The notes beneath the pieces were generated by a model. It saw only the letters and a program-made list of their open reading frames with translations, was not told the DNA's origin and ran no database searches. Positions 42,953-49,014 of a stretch of DNA of 64,000 nt are shown here, in pieces. Both the position numbers and the translations under genes were made by a program. The DNA comes from a virus. Numbering within the stretch: the stretch's first letter is position 1; each line of letters begins with the position of its first letter. The stretch is taken from IMG/VR virus record IMGVR_UViG_3300023084_000009, positions 1 to 64,000 of that record; one strand, given 5' to 3'.

Positions 42953-43200
42953 TAGATTTTCTTTACTCTAGAACGAGGTGCTTTTGCTGCTTTACCTAGG
43001 ACATCATTCCAACCAGGATTCTTGGCGATGAGTTTATCTCGCCACTCTCCAACTTCCCCAGGTTGTGGACAAGTAGATGGATCTGACCAATCCCGTTGCC
43101 AATCGGGATTGTCTTTACACCACTGAGACCAGTCGTGAACACTCATGCTCACTTCTTTCTGCTCTCCAGTTTCTTTGTGAATAACAGGATAAGTCGCCAT
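42952..43200 (-). CDS. Small conserved protein (FmdB-like N-terminal pattern, no Cys pairs)
   Basis: 82 residues. Y-P-V-I-H-K-E-T-G-E-Q-K-E-V-S-M-S-V-H-D-W resembles phage FmdB-type small proteins, but only one cysteine is present, so no zinc ribbon forms. The rest is Trp- and Asp-rich then basic. Stop overlaps the PhoH ATG (TAATG). Function unknown. Confidence 0.6.
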   Translation of the reverse strand: MATYPVIHKETGEQKEVSMSVHDWSQWCKDNPDWQRDWSDPSTCPQPGEVGEWRDKLIAKNPGWNDVLGKAAKAPRSRVKKI

Positions 43201-43221
43201 AGTTACAAATTCAAGATGATT

Positions 43222-43228
43222 TATTTAG
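43222..43228 (-). promoter_or_regulatory. Late-type promoter motif (CTAAATA)
   Basis: CTAAATA across the ThyX stop codon, 22 nt before the ATG at 43200. Could allow late expression of PhoH and downstream genes, or be chance in AT-rich DNA. Confidence 0.35.
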
Positions 43229-43860
43229 ACCCACTCCAGTGCTTCTGCCACTGTGGGAAACTGCTCTGAAAAGATTTTCTTACATGCTTCTGCGATATCC
43301 ATGTGCTCTTTCTGGGTTCCATTAGCAGAACGCAGTTGAATGTAATGAATCCAAGAACGACAGGAACCAGACATATAGAGTCGGGTAGGAGTTGCCAGAG
43401 GAAGCACAAAGCGAGCACACTCTTTGGCAATACCCTCATCAAGCATCGTTTGATACAATGCCATCGCGTCCCTGAAGTGATCCTGCATCAACATTTCATA
43501 CTTCTGCTTGACGAAAGGATCAATGTCGTCAATAGAATTCTGACGATTCTTGGTATCTTGACGACGAAGTTCTGGGAGCGGGATCGTCTCCGAGAGTAGG
43601 GAAGAATCAGCATAGCGTTGCGAAAATTCTTGATATGTGAAAGAACGGTGCCGCAAAATTTGAGCTGCCAGACCACGAGTAGTCTCAATCTCAAGCGTCA
43701 TGAACGACTGTTCAAAGACACTCCAGTGGTTGTGCTTAATACAATAACCCAACAACTTAGCATAATTGGGATTTTCCTGATTATTAGGATTGCTCACACG
43801 AGCAACATATGCCATTGTTTGCTCCGCATCAGGAGTCACACTAACCAGTTTTACACTCAT
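43225..43860 (-). CDS. thyX: Flavin-dependent thymidylate synthase ThyX
   Basis: 211 residues. The ThyX motif R70-H-R72-x7-S80 followed by Q-R82 is intact; H-N-H-W-S-V-F-E precedes it, and R-S-W-I-H-Y-I-Q-L-R-S follows. Known: makes dTMP from dUMP using FAD, NADPH and methylene-THF; common in cyanophages. Starts with an ATGA overlap after the 54-aa coiled coil. Confidence 0.93.
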   Translation of the reverse strand: MSVKLVSVTPDAEQTMAYVARVSNPNNQENPNYAKLLGYCIKHNHWSVFEQSFMTLEIETTRGLAAQILRHRSFTYQEFSQRYADSSLLSETIPLPELRRQDTKNRQNSIDDIDPFVKQKYEMLMQDHFRDAMALYQTMLDEGIAKECARFVLPLATPTRLYMSGSCRSWIHYIQLRSANGTQKEHMDIAEACKKIFSEQFPTVAEALEWV

Positions 43861-44021
43861 TTACCAAATCCTTTCGATGTTTTCTTTTCTATTTCTGCGA
43901 GTTGCTCTTTCAACTCACGAAGTTGTGCCTTCATCTCTATGATCTTTTCTTCTGTATAGAGATGATCTTGCTTGATTAGGCGCTCAAGCAACTTGATAAG
44001 TTTTTTAGATCTACTAACCAT
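43857..44021 (-). CDS. Small coiled-coil protein
   Basis: 54 residues, M-V-S-R-S-K-K-L-I-K-L-L-E-R-L-I..., highly charged with leucine heptads (L-R-E-L-K-E-Q-L-A-E-I-E-K-K). The ATG overlaps the upstream stop (TAATG) and the stop overlaps the ThyX ATG (ATGA). Function unknown. Confidence 0.6.
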   Translation of the reverse strand: MVSRSKKLIKLLERLIKQDHLYTEEKIIEMKAQLRELKEQLAEIEKKTSKGFGK

Positions 44022-44191
44022 TAGTCTGGGTATCCATCGTCGTCATCAAAGATTTCATCATAGTCGTGAAGTCCTCCTTTTACATCCTCATAGTTCAAAT
44101 AACTCTGAGTATCAGAATAAACTTCTGCTTTAAGAGAATCTACAAGAAGTTCAAGATTACGGACGATGAGTTTAAGTTTTTCTTTGTCCAT
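44021..44191 (-). CDS. Small acidic hypothetical protein
   Basis: 56 residues from the ATG at 44191. A helical start M-D-K-E-K-L-K-L-I-V-R-N-L-E-L-L-V-D-S-L-K is followed by a very acidic end (D-E-I-F-D-D-D-D-G-Y). First gene after the terminator/promoter pair, so probably the leader gene of the replication operon. A longer in-frame reading would start upstream of the -10 box and is rejected. Confidence 0.65.
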   Translation of the reverse strand: MDKEKLKLIVRNLELLVDSLKAEVYSDTQSYLNYEDVKGGLHDYDEIFDDDDGYPD

Positions 44192-44212
44192 GAGATACGG
44201 TTCTCTCAAGCA

Positions 44213-44241
44213 ATTATACACAAAAAAAGAGGGTTCGTCAA
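44213..44241 (-). promoter_or_regulatory. Sigma70-like promoter of the replication operon
   Basis: TTGACG (44236-44241), 17-bp spacer, TATAAT (44213-44218). The -35 box sits in the loop of the upstream terminator hairpin. Leader to the ATG at 44191 is about 15 nt. Confidence 0.8.
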
Positions 44242-44249
44242 GAACCCTC
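44222..44249 (-). terminator. Rho-independent terminator of the micro-operon
   Basis: 8-bp stem GAGGGTTC/GAACCCTC with loop TTGAC (44229-44249) followed by seven T on the minus strand (44222-44228). It ends transcription of the four small genes upstream. Confidence 0.88.
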
Positions 44250-44393
44250 AGATCTTAATAAGTTTTCAAACCATTCTCGCAGATGGATTCGGTAACATGA
44301 CCAATAGTTACATCCCCGATATTTGAGTTGATAACATGATGGTGGTCTGTTATCTCTATCCATATCATCGTAATGATACCGATAGTCTTCCAT
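44238..44393 (-). CDS. Small conserved-type protein (51 aa)
   Basis: 51 residues, M-E-D-Y-R-Y-H-Y-D-D-M-D-R-D..., with S-C-Y-Q-L-K-Y-R-G-C-N-Y-W-S-C-Y-R. Three cysteines and many aromatics suggest a small metal- or nucleic-acid-binding protein. Strong RBS (GAGGAAGTAAA-ATG). Its TGA stop lies in the loop of the terminator hairpin. Last gene of the micro-operon. Confidence 0.7.
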   Translation of the reverse strand: MEDYRYHYDDMDRDNRPPSCYQLKYRGCNYWSCYRIHLREWFENLLRSEGS

Positions 44394-44394
44394 T

Positions 44395-44490
44395 TTACTT
44401 CCTCGTTAGAAGAAGTACTTCTCCGTATAACAAGCAAATAAAAGCAACGCTAAAAAGGGTTCCGAACCCAGCTACTTGAAGTGCTTGCAT
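44395..44490 (-). CDS. Single-span membrane micro-protein (31 aa)
   Basis: 31 residues: M-Q-A-L-Q-V-A-G-F-G then the hydrophobic T-L-F-S-V-A-F-I-C-L-L-Y-G and a basic end L-T-R-K. One transmembrane helix. Four nt after the DUF4278 stop and 1 nt before the next ATG. Function unknown; an early membrane effector is possible. Confidence 0.6.
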   Translation of the reverse strand: MQALQVAGFGTLFSVAFICLLYGEVLLLTRK

Positions 44491-44494
44491 GGTT

Positions 44495-44659
44495 TTACTT
44501 ATTGTAAGTGTGACCGCGATAGCAGAATGTTCCGTGAATTTCGTCAACACCTTGCTGACACTCATACTTAACACCACGATAGGATGTCATAGCAATTTGT
44601 GCGTCGTGCAGTGCTGATGCTTTCTGGATTTGCTTTTTGATCAGAGTGAGTGTGTTCAT
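44495..44659 (-). CDS. DUF4278-like small protein
   Basis: 54 residues from the ATG at 44659, after AGGTACGACAA. The C-terminal part has two Y-R-G motifs (S-Y-R-G-V-K-Y and C-Y-R-G-H-T-Y), the pattern of DUF4278, a family found in cyanobacteria and their phages. The N-terminal ~20 residues are helical. Part of the early micro-operon. Function not established. Confidence 0.65.
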   Translation of the reverse strand: MNTLTLIKKQIQKASALHDAQIAMTSYRGVKYECQQGVDEIHGTFCYRGHTYNK

Positions 44660-44705
44660 TTGTCGTACCTGAAATACTAGGGTGAGTTTTAAGTCTCCCG
44701 TTCCT

Positions 44706-44900
44706 TCAGTCGTTTGCGTCCTGTGCTTCAAAACACTTAGGGTCTGTATGTTCCATCCAATGGATGTAGATATCAGCCTTTTCAAAAGGAGTGAAGAGAG
44801 TTGTCTCATCTAATCCTTGCTTCAACCATTTCAAATCTTCACAGCGAAGATAATTCTCCACTGGGACATGACTAAAAAAGATGAGTGCTAATGATAACAT
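44706..44900 (-). CDS. Small conserved-type protein with hydrophobic N-terminus
   Basis: 64 residues. M-L-S-L-A-L-I-F-F-S-H-V-P-V may be a signal anchor; then Y-L-R-C-E-D-L-K-W and a helical end E-K-A-D-I-Y-I-H-W-M-E-H-T-D-P-K-C-F. First gene of the micro-operon, with GGAG about 10 nt before the ATG. Function unknown. Confidence 0.65.
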   Translation of the reverse strand: MLSLALIFFSHVPVENYLRCEDLKWLKQGLDETTLFTPFEKADIYIHWMEHTDPKCFEAQDAND

Positions 44901-44937
44901 AGGATGAACGCTCCGTTCCGCGACTTACTTGCGTCCT

Positions 44938-44961
44938 ATTCGCTATTCGCAAATAGCGAAT
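44938..44961. repeat. Perfect 24-nt hairpin in operon leader (copy 2)
   Basis: Identical to 12364-12387 (10-bp arms ATTCGCTATT/AATAGCGAAT, loop CGCA). Flanking CCT/GGG lengthens the stem here. It lies about 10 nt downstream of the predicted transcription start and is followed by a second copy of CGTTCATCC just before the ATG at 44900. Confidence 0.9.
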
Positions 44962-44978
44962 GGGATGAACGTAAGGGT

Positions 44979-45007
44979 ATTATACCCCTAATGTGAGTAT
45001 TTATCAA
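44979..45007 (-). promoter_or_regulatory. Sigma70-like promoter of the early micro-operon
   Basis: TTGATA (45002-45007), 17-bp spacer, TATAAT (44979-44984) on the minus strand. The -10 box is inside the palindrome GGGTATTATACCC (as read on the plus strand), a possible operator. Confidence 0.75.
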
Positions 45008-45064
45008 GTAAGTTCTGTAAAATACGATACAAAACCTTACAGAGCAAAAATTTTGCCGGGAATT

Positions 45065-45083
45065 TTTCCCTCGCTCAGGGAAA
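45065..45083 (-). terminator. Hairpin after the 120-aa gene (weak terminator candidate)
   Basis: 7-bp stem TTTCCCT/AGGGAAA with loop GAGCG directly after the stop of the gene at 45084-45443. No clean T-run follows and an alternative GGGAA/TTCCC pairing competes, so termination is uncertain. Confidence 0.3.
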
Positions 45084-45443
45084 TCACTTCCTCTTTTTGG
45101 TTTTGGGTGCTTGATATCCCCAGGTCTTTGGGTTGTGCCTACCCTCTCCGTACTTTATACCTTTAAGTCCTTCACGAAACTTATCCCAGTACATATCAAA
45201 CACATTTACTGCCTTTTGACTTCTGGTCAAGTCAAAACATGTAATACCATCAACTTCATAGGTTACAATCCTTGCATCATTGGGGACGTCCTTGGTACAC
45301 ACCTGTTCCCAAGTTCCATTTTCAACTAGGATTTCACATCCATATTTCTTTCTAGAGTTTTCCTTTTCTGTAGGTGTCCAGTTATACATAAGGTCTTCCT
45401 TTACAGGTGCCTCTTCAGACACCCTTGCCGTGTTTCTTGCCAT
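45084..45443 (-). CDS. Hypothetical protein
   Basis: 119 residues from the ATG at 45443 (GGAGTG precedes). Seen: N-W-T-P-T-E-K-E-N-S-R-K-K-Y-G-C-E-I-L-V-E-N-G-T-W, D-A-R-I-V-T-Y-E-V-D-G-I-T-C-F-D-L, W-D-K-F-R-E-G-L-K and a basic end. Not recognised beyond being typical of cyanophage early/middle regions. Confidence 0.65.
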   Translation of the reverse strand: MARNTARVSEEAPVKEDLMYNWTPTEKENSRKKYGCEILVENGTWEQVCTKDVPNDARIVTYEVDGITCFDLTRSQKAVNVFDMYWDKFREGLKGIKYGEGRHNPKTWGYQAPKTKKRK

Positions 45444-45470
45444 TATAAACACTCCAATTGGTATTATATA

Positions 45471-46094
45471 TTACGAACGATTACCCCATTGAATATCAGG
45501 GAAAGCTTCCGCAACAATTTCTTTTGTAATTTTGTACTTTTCTCCTAGTCTCTTGTCCTTAGTAAGGATAAGGATCTCTGCTTCAAGCGGATGAAGACCT
45601 TGGAGAATATTAATAAACATAGTCTCTCTACGAAGAGAACTCAACCCATCGTTACCACCTTTAACAAAGTTGTAAAAACGCTTGAACTCTTTACGAATAG
45701 AAGACTTTCCTTGATCTTGTGATCCAAGAGAGTTAGAACCCAACTCATTCATCTTGGAAACAGCATCACTAACTTTCTCTGATAGAGTGCCACTGAAAGA
45801 ATTCTGCTCATCAGTTCCAGCATATGGAACATCACCAGGAGGGAGAAGACTAACTACACTCTCATCAAAGTTCCAGATCAATACAACCTTAGTGGCAGGA
45901 TCATTAAACTTACGCAATGCCTCAACCTTCCTTGCTTTTGTCCTTTCTGAAGAAACTACATTCAGAATTTCATATACGAAAGGATTAGTAGGAAGGTCGG
46001 GGATTGGTTTTTGTGCTGCCTTTGGTTTGGTTGCTTTAGCAGCAGGTTTTGCCTTACTCGTCGATGTCTTCTTCGTCGTTTGTCTCGTAGTCAT
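45471..46094 (-). CDS. Conserved cyanophage protein (DUF6433-like)
   Basis: 207 residues from the ATG at 46094; an in-frame TTG lies 12 nt earlier. A Lys/Ala/Pro-rich N-terminal tail (about 30 residues) is followed by F-V-Y-E-I-L-N-V-V-S-S-E-R-T-K-A-R-K-V, V-V-L-I-W-N-F-D-E-S-V, and a helical C-terminus (L-H-P-L-E-A-E-I-L-I-L-T-K-D). The pattern resembles a T4-like family of unknown function. It overlaps the membrane-protein gene upstream by 41 nt. Confidence 0.65.
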   Translation of the reverse strand: MTTRQTTKKTSTSKAKPAAKATKPKAAQKPIPDLPTNPFVYEILNVVSSERTKARKVEALRKFNDPATKVVLIWNFDESVVSLLPPGDVPYAGTDEQNSFSGTLSEKVSDAVSKMNELGSNSLGSQDQGKSSIRKEFKRFYNFVKGGNDGLSSLRRETMFINILQGLHPLEAEILILTKDKRLGEKYKITKEIVAEAFPDIQWGNRS

Positions 46095-46287
46095 GATAGT
46101 TTTCAAAGTTAAATGCGATCACCTCATCTGGTATCAGGTTACCCTGACTGTCAAACATTTCGGGGTGAGGTCTTGGTACTTCCCGATAGTTCATCATGTA
46201 TTCTCTTGCCACCCAACCTGCCATTACTCCCACTACAAGAAACAATACGGTTAGAAATGAACCGAATACTAAACTAACTGCTAACAT
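46054..46287 (-). CDS. Small membrane protein with acidic tail
   Basis: 77 residues. An N-terminal transmembrane helix (V-F-G-S-F-L-T-V-L-F-L-V-V-G-V-M-A-G-W-V) then A-R-E-Y-M-M-N-Y, H-P-E-M-F-D-S-Q-G-N-L-I-P-D-E and an acidic tail. A recurring cyanophage type of membrane protein; function unknown. Confidence 0.7.
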   Translation of the reverse strand: MLAVSLVFGSFLTVLFLVVGVMAGWVAREYMMNYREVPRPHPEMFDSQGNLIPDEVIAFNFENYHDYETNDEEDIDE

Positions 46288-46525
46288 TTCTTTTACCTCG
46301 GGAAACTACTTTTCTCTTCCTTGTTTTTAAGGAGAATTCGAAATAGATGGTAACTTCCCTGTTCAGAAAGCAAACCATCTTCTCAAAAATTACATGTAAT
46401 GGTTGAGTTTGCTTTCTTTTACCTCCATGAAGAATAAGTTCAACCCCGCGATTAACACGGATCTTGCTTTTATTTATGTTGTTATCAGACGATTCGTTGC
46501 TCTTTGAGGAATTTGATTGTGTCAA
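46274..46525 (-). CDS. Possible small basic protein (start uncertain)
   Basis: An open frame of up to 83 codons whose C-terminal 60 look coding (V-E-L-I-L-H-G-G-K-R-K, V-T-I-Y-F-E-F-S-L-K-T-R-K-R-K). No ATG or GTG is available before codon 50; the TTG at 46525 lies in the glutaredoxin gene. The stop overlaps the next ATG by 14 nt, as in many real junctions here. Real gene, fragment or chance remains open. Confidence 0.3.
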   Translation of the reverse strand: MTQSNSSKSNESSDNNINKSKIRVNRGVELILHGGKRKQTQPLHVIFEKMVCFLNREVTIYFEFSLKTRKRKVVSRGKRNVSS

Positions 46526-46721
46526 CTGATCCTCCTAGTTTCTTTTCGTCACAAATTACCTGAGGAAAAGTAGATCCTTCTCCAAATTCAGAATAGAACT
46601 CTTCCTTAGTAAAGTCCCTATCAAGAGTATAAACCACAAAGGTGCTTCCCGTCAACTCAAGAACTTGTTTTACCTTTGAGCAATAGGGACAATCTGGTTT
46701 GGAATAAACAGAAAAATTCAT
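46485..46721 (-). CDS. grx: Glutaredoxin
   Basis: 78 residues from the ATG at 46721: N-F-S-V-Y-S-K-P-D then the active site C11-P-Y-C14, with T-F-P-Q-V-I-C (cis-Pro loop) and K-L-G-G-S-V-D-T-I-K. Known: dithiol glutaredoxin, probably donating electrons to phage ribonucleotide reductase. The start at 46739 would leave almost no leader behind the promoter at 46750-46778, so 46721 is preferred. Confidence 0.85.
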   Translation of the reverse strand: MNFSVYSKPDCPYCSKVKQVLELTGSTFVVYTLDRDFTKEEFYSEFGEGSTFPQVICDEKKLGGSVDTIKFLKEQRIV

Positions 46722-46749
46722 AAATTGATTTCGAAACATTTTTTGATAG

Positions 46750-46778
46750 ATTATATATGGTAAATGATATAGTGTCAA
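46750..46778 (-). promoter_or_regulatory. Consensus sigma70 promoter for glutaredoxin
   Basis: TTGACA (46773-46778), 17-bp spacer, TATAAT (46750-46755): both hexamers match the consensus fully. Confidence 0.85.
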
Positions 46779-46780
46779 TA

Positions 46781-46946
46781 TTATTCTACATTATCAAATG
46801 TTGGAAGAAGATCATTCACATTTTGTTGAATCAGAACATCATTCGAAAAATCATACGTGCAGATTCTTCTCTTACGAACCAAATCTACATCATCATATGC
46901 TACAACAATATAGTGTTCATATGTGCCAACTAGTCAGATATGCCAT
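46781..46946 (-). pseudogene. Probable frameshifted small gene
   Basis: From the ATG at 46946 the frame stops after 9 codons (M-A-Y-L-T-S-W-H-I). The frame shifted by one base stays open for 50 codons to a TAA at 46781 and reads like a protein (Y-E-H-Y-I-V-V-A-Y-D-D-V-D-L-V-R-K-R) but has no start codon. The span is 166 nt, one base over 55 codons. A single-base insertion, sequencing error or programmed shift would explain it. Confidence 0.4.
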
Positions 46947-46968
46947 AATTGATTACAATTTTCAGATA

Positions 46969-47340
46969 TTATATAAGTTTTGGTTCTGGTCCTTCAGGTT
47001 TAGGATTATTTTCTTTGACTGCGTCGATAGCAGCAATCCAAGCACCATTAGATAAATTACCAGACTTTATATCGTGGTAAAGCATATCCAACTGGTCTTT
47101 AACATGTGGATACTCTTTCTCACGAGTTCTCTCATAGAGATAGTAGTTATAAATTTCTACTTCTCTTACAATTTCGGCTTCAACTTCTTCCCAAGTGGGT
47201 GGTTCTCTACCTTCATCATCTTCCCACCCAACAAAGGTGGTATTTGATAAGTCCCAACGGGCACCTGGACGAAGTGTATTGATAGCGGTATCTACACCAG
47301 GAACTGGGTACTCGATACCCTTAAACTTTCTGTAAGCCAT
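46969..47340 (-). CDS. Tail-fibre assembly-like protein
   Basis: 123 residues. M-A-Y-R-K-F-K-G-I-E-Y-P-V-P-G, W-E-E-V-E-A-E-I, then Y-P-H-V-K-D-Q-L-D-M-L-Y-H-D-I-K-S-G and W-I-A-A-I-D-A-V-K. The E/D-Q-L-D-M-L-Y-H-D motif is common in small XkdW-like phage tail-assembly proteins. A late-type motif lies 27 nt upstream. A role in fibre assembly is inferred. Confidence 0.6.
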   Translation of the reverse strand: MAYRKFKGIEYPVPGVDTAINTLRPGARWDLSNTTFVGWEDDEGREPPTWEEVEAEIVREVEIYNYYLYERTREKEYPHVKDQLDMLYHDIKSGNLSNGAWIAAIDAVKENNPKPEGPEPKLI

Positions 47341-47366
47341 ATAATCAAATAAGTGATATACGATGT

Positions 47367-47373
47367 TATTTAG
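47367..47373 (-). promoter_or_regulatory. Late-type promoter motif (CTAAATA), leftward
   Basis: CTAAATA 27 nt before the ATG at 47340, back to back with the rightward motif at 47381. Confidence 0.5.
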
Positions 47374-47380
47374 ATCGTAA

Positions 47381-47387
47381 ATAAATA
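47381..47387 (+). promoter_or_regulatory. Late-type promoter motif (ATAAATA), rightward
   Basis: ATAAATA (GTAAATAAATACC) 21 nt before the TTG start of the second halogenase. Confidence 0.5.
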
Positions 47388-47407
47388 CCGTAGTTATATC
47401 AAATACT

Positions 47408-48577
47408 TTGAAAATAGTAATTGTTGGTGCGGGTAATGCTGGGTGTCTTACGGCATTACATTATGCTTGGCATACAAGAAAAGATGAATCTATAGAAATA
47501 GAATTAAGATATAATCCAAACATTCCCACAGAAAAAGTAGGACAGGCAACAGTACAAGAACCACCGAAACTTCTATGGGCAGCAACAGGATTTGATTGGT
47601 ACAGCAATCCAATTCATGCAACGTTTAAAACTGGAATACTGTATGAGAATTGGGGAAAGAAGCATGAAAACTGGTTCCACCCATTCTCTGCGGACCAAAT
47701 GGCAATGCACTATTGTCCAAAAGAGATGCAAGATTATGTGCTAGGTTGTGGTCTATTCAAAGTCGTAGAAGATGATGTAAAAGATATATCAAACATTGAT
47801 GCTGATTACATCTTTGATTGTAGGGGAAAACCAGAAGATTACGCCGAGTATGATCTTCTTAATCACCCAATCAATTCATGTATTCTCGCAAAACCAAATT
47901 GGGACACTGAGAAAGTTTCTTGGAGTCGACATGTGGCAACTCCAGATGGATGGACATTTGTAATTCCAACGGTTAAGGAGTCACCATCAAATCCATACTG
48001 CGTTGGATATTCTTATAATGACAAGATAACTTCAAAAGAAGAAGCAGAAAAGAATATGTTGGATTTGTTTGATGTAGAGATAACCAAGCATGTATCCTTT
48101 AAGAATTACATCGCTAAAAATCCAGTTATAGATGAAAGAATTATCTTGAATGGAAATAAATTCTTCTTCTTTGAACCACTAGAGTCAACATCAGTTCAAA
48201 GTTATCTTGTATGGGCTAGAAAAGTTTATGATGTAATCATTGATAAGAAAACTACCTGGCAGAAAGCAACAGAAGATATGATGAATTACTTAGATGAAAC
48301 CAGAAACTTTATTCTCTGGCACTATCACTTTGGTTCAAAGTATGATACTCCTTTCTGGGACTATGCCAAGACAATAACATTCAAAGATAAAAAGTTTGGT
48401 GCAATCTTAGAGTACATAAAGACAACAAACCACCATGACATTCTACCAGAAAGTTATGGTGGTTCGACCTATGATAGTTCAAAGTATTCTCAGTGTTATC
48501 TATGGAGTCTTAAGAACTGGTATGATGGTATGACTATGCGTCAGGATCATCCTCATCAGGTGGCTCTGTTAAAATGA
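47408..48577 (+). CDS. Flavin-dependent halogenase-like protein, short divergent form
   Basis: 389 residues, about 100 fewer than the first halogenase, on the opposite strand to nearly everything nearby. Seen: G8-x-G-x-x-G FAD loop, K74 in T-F-K-T-G-I (catalytic lysine position), W182-T-F-V-I-P187 in place of the usual W-x-W-x-I-P, F-F-E-P-L-E-S-T-S, and G-Q-A where G-E-A/S is normal. No ATG exists near the N-terminus; TTG at 47408 gives the expected M-K-I-V-I-V-G start. Substrate unknown; activity is plausible but less certain. Confidence 0.75.
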   Translation: MKIVIVGAGNAGCLTALHYAWHTRKDESIEIELRYNPNIPTEKVGQATVQEPPKLLWAATGFDWYSNPIHATFKTGILYENWGKKHENWFHPFSADQMAMHYCPKEMQDYVLGCGLFKVVEDDVKDISNIDADYIFDCRGKPEDYAEYDLLNHPINSCILAKPNWDTEKVSWSRHVATPDGWTFVIPTVKESPSNPYCVGYSYNDKITSKEEAEKNMLDLFDVEITKHVSFKNYIAKNPVIDERIILNGNKFFFFEPLESTSVQSYLVWARKVYDVIIDKKTTWQKATEDMMNYLDETRNFILWHYHFGSKYDTPFWDYAKTITFKDKKFGAILEYIKTTNHHDILPESYGGSTYDSSKYSQCYLWSLKNWYDGMTMRQDHPHQVALLK

Positions 48578-49010
48578 ATTCAGCATACTCCTCTGCGGTT
48601 TTCCAAAGGATCCAAGTCTGTGTTGCTTCGTCCCAATCATATTGCCCACCATCAGTTGGATATGGTAGTGGTGGTTCCCAATCACAGGTATCCTCATTCA
48701 AAGTCCATGTATCAAAAGGTTTTGGTGGAATGAAAGCATCTCTATCTGGATCATAGGTCCCACCAATTACAGCATAATTTTTTCTTAAAGGTTGTTTTGC
48801 CGTACTTGGTTCTAAATCTTGATTAAGATATACACCTTGTCTGGTATTATAAGATGTTTGAACCCAAGTCAAATGTCCAGTATTGTTTATCAATCTTTGG
48901 ATCGCGTTCTCTTCACTACGATTTCCTTCTCCATCTTCAAAAAAAGACTCATCAACAACGACAATATTTTTAACGACGTTGTTTAATCCTATTTGAGCAA
49001 AGTGTGCCAT
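48534..49010 (-). CDS. Tail-fibre-associated protein (MAHFAQ family)
   Basis: 158 residues. N-terminus M-A-H-F-A-Q-I-G-L-N-N-V-V-K-N-I-V-V-V, W-V-Q-T-S-Y-N, G-G-T-Y-D-P-D-R-D-A-F-I-P-P-K-P-F-D-T-W, then C-D-W-E-P-P-L-P-Y-P and W-D-E-A-T-Q-T-W. This pattern is common next to fibre genes in marine phages and may be a fibre subunit or chaperone. It converges with the halogenase gene with a 44-bp overlap. A relative is at 57175-57747. Confidence 0.65.
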   Translation of the reverse strand: MAHFAQIGLNNVVKNIVVVDESFFEDGEGNRSEENAIQRLINNTGHLTWVQTSYNTRQGVYLNQDLEPSTAKQPLRKNYAVIGGTYDPDRDAFIPPKPFDTWTLNEDTCDWEPPLPYPTDGGQYDWDEATQTWILWKTAEEYAEFILTEPPDEDDPDA

Positions 49011-49014
49011 GTGA

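Noticed and set aside
45065-45083. Strong intrinsic terminator after the 119-aa gene
   Set aside because: A hairpin is present but no T-run follows; kept only as a weak candidate.
46917-46946. Similarity of M-A-Y-L-T-S-W-H-I (from 46946) to the start of the oxygenase at 59426-60043 (M-A-Y-L-T-C-W-H-M)
   Set aside because: The match stops after nine residues and the rest of the region reads as a different protein in another frame; probably coincidence, though a short duplication cannot be excluded.
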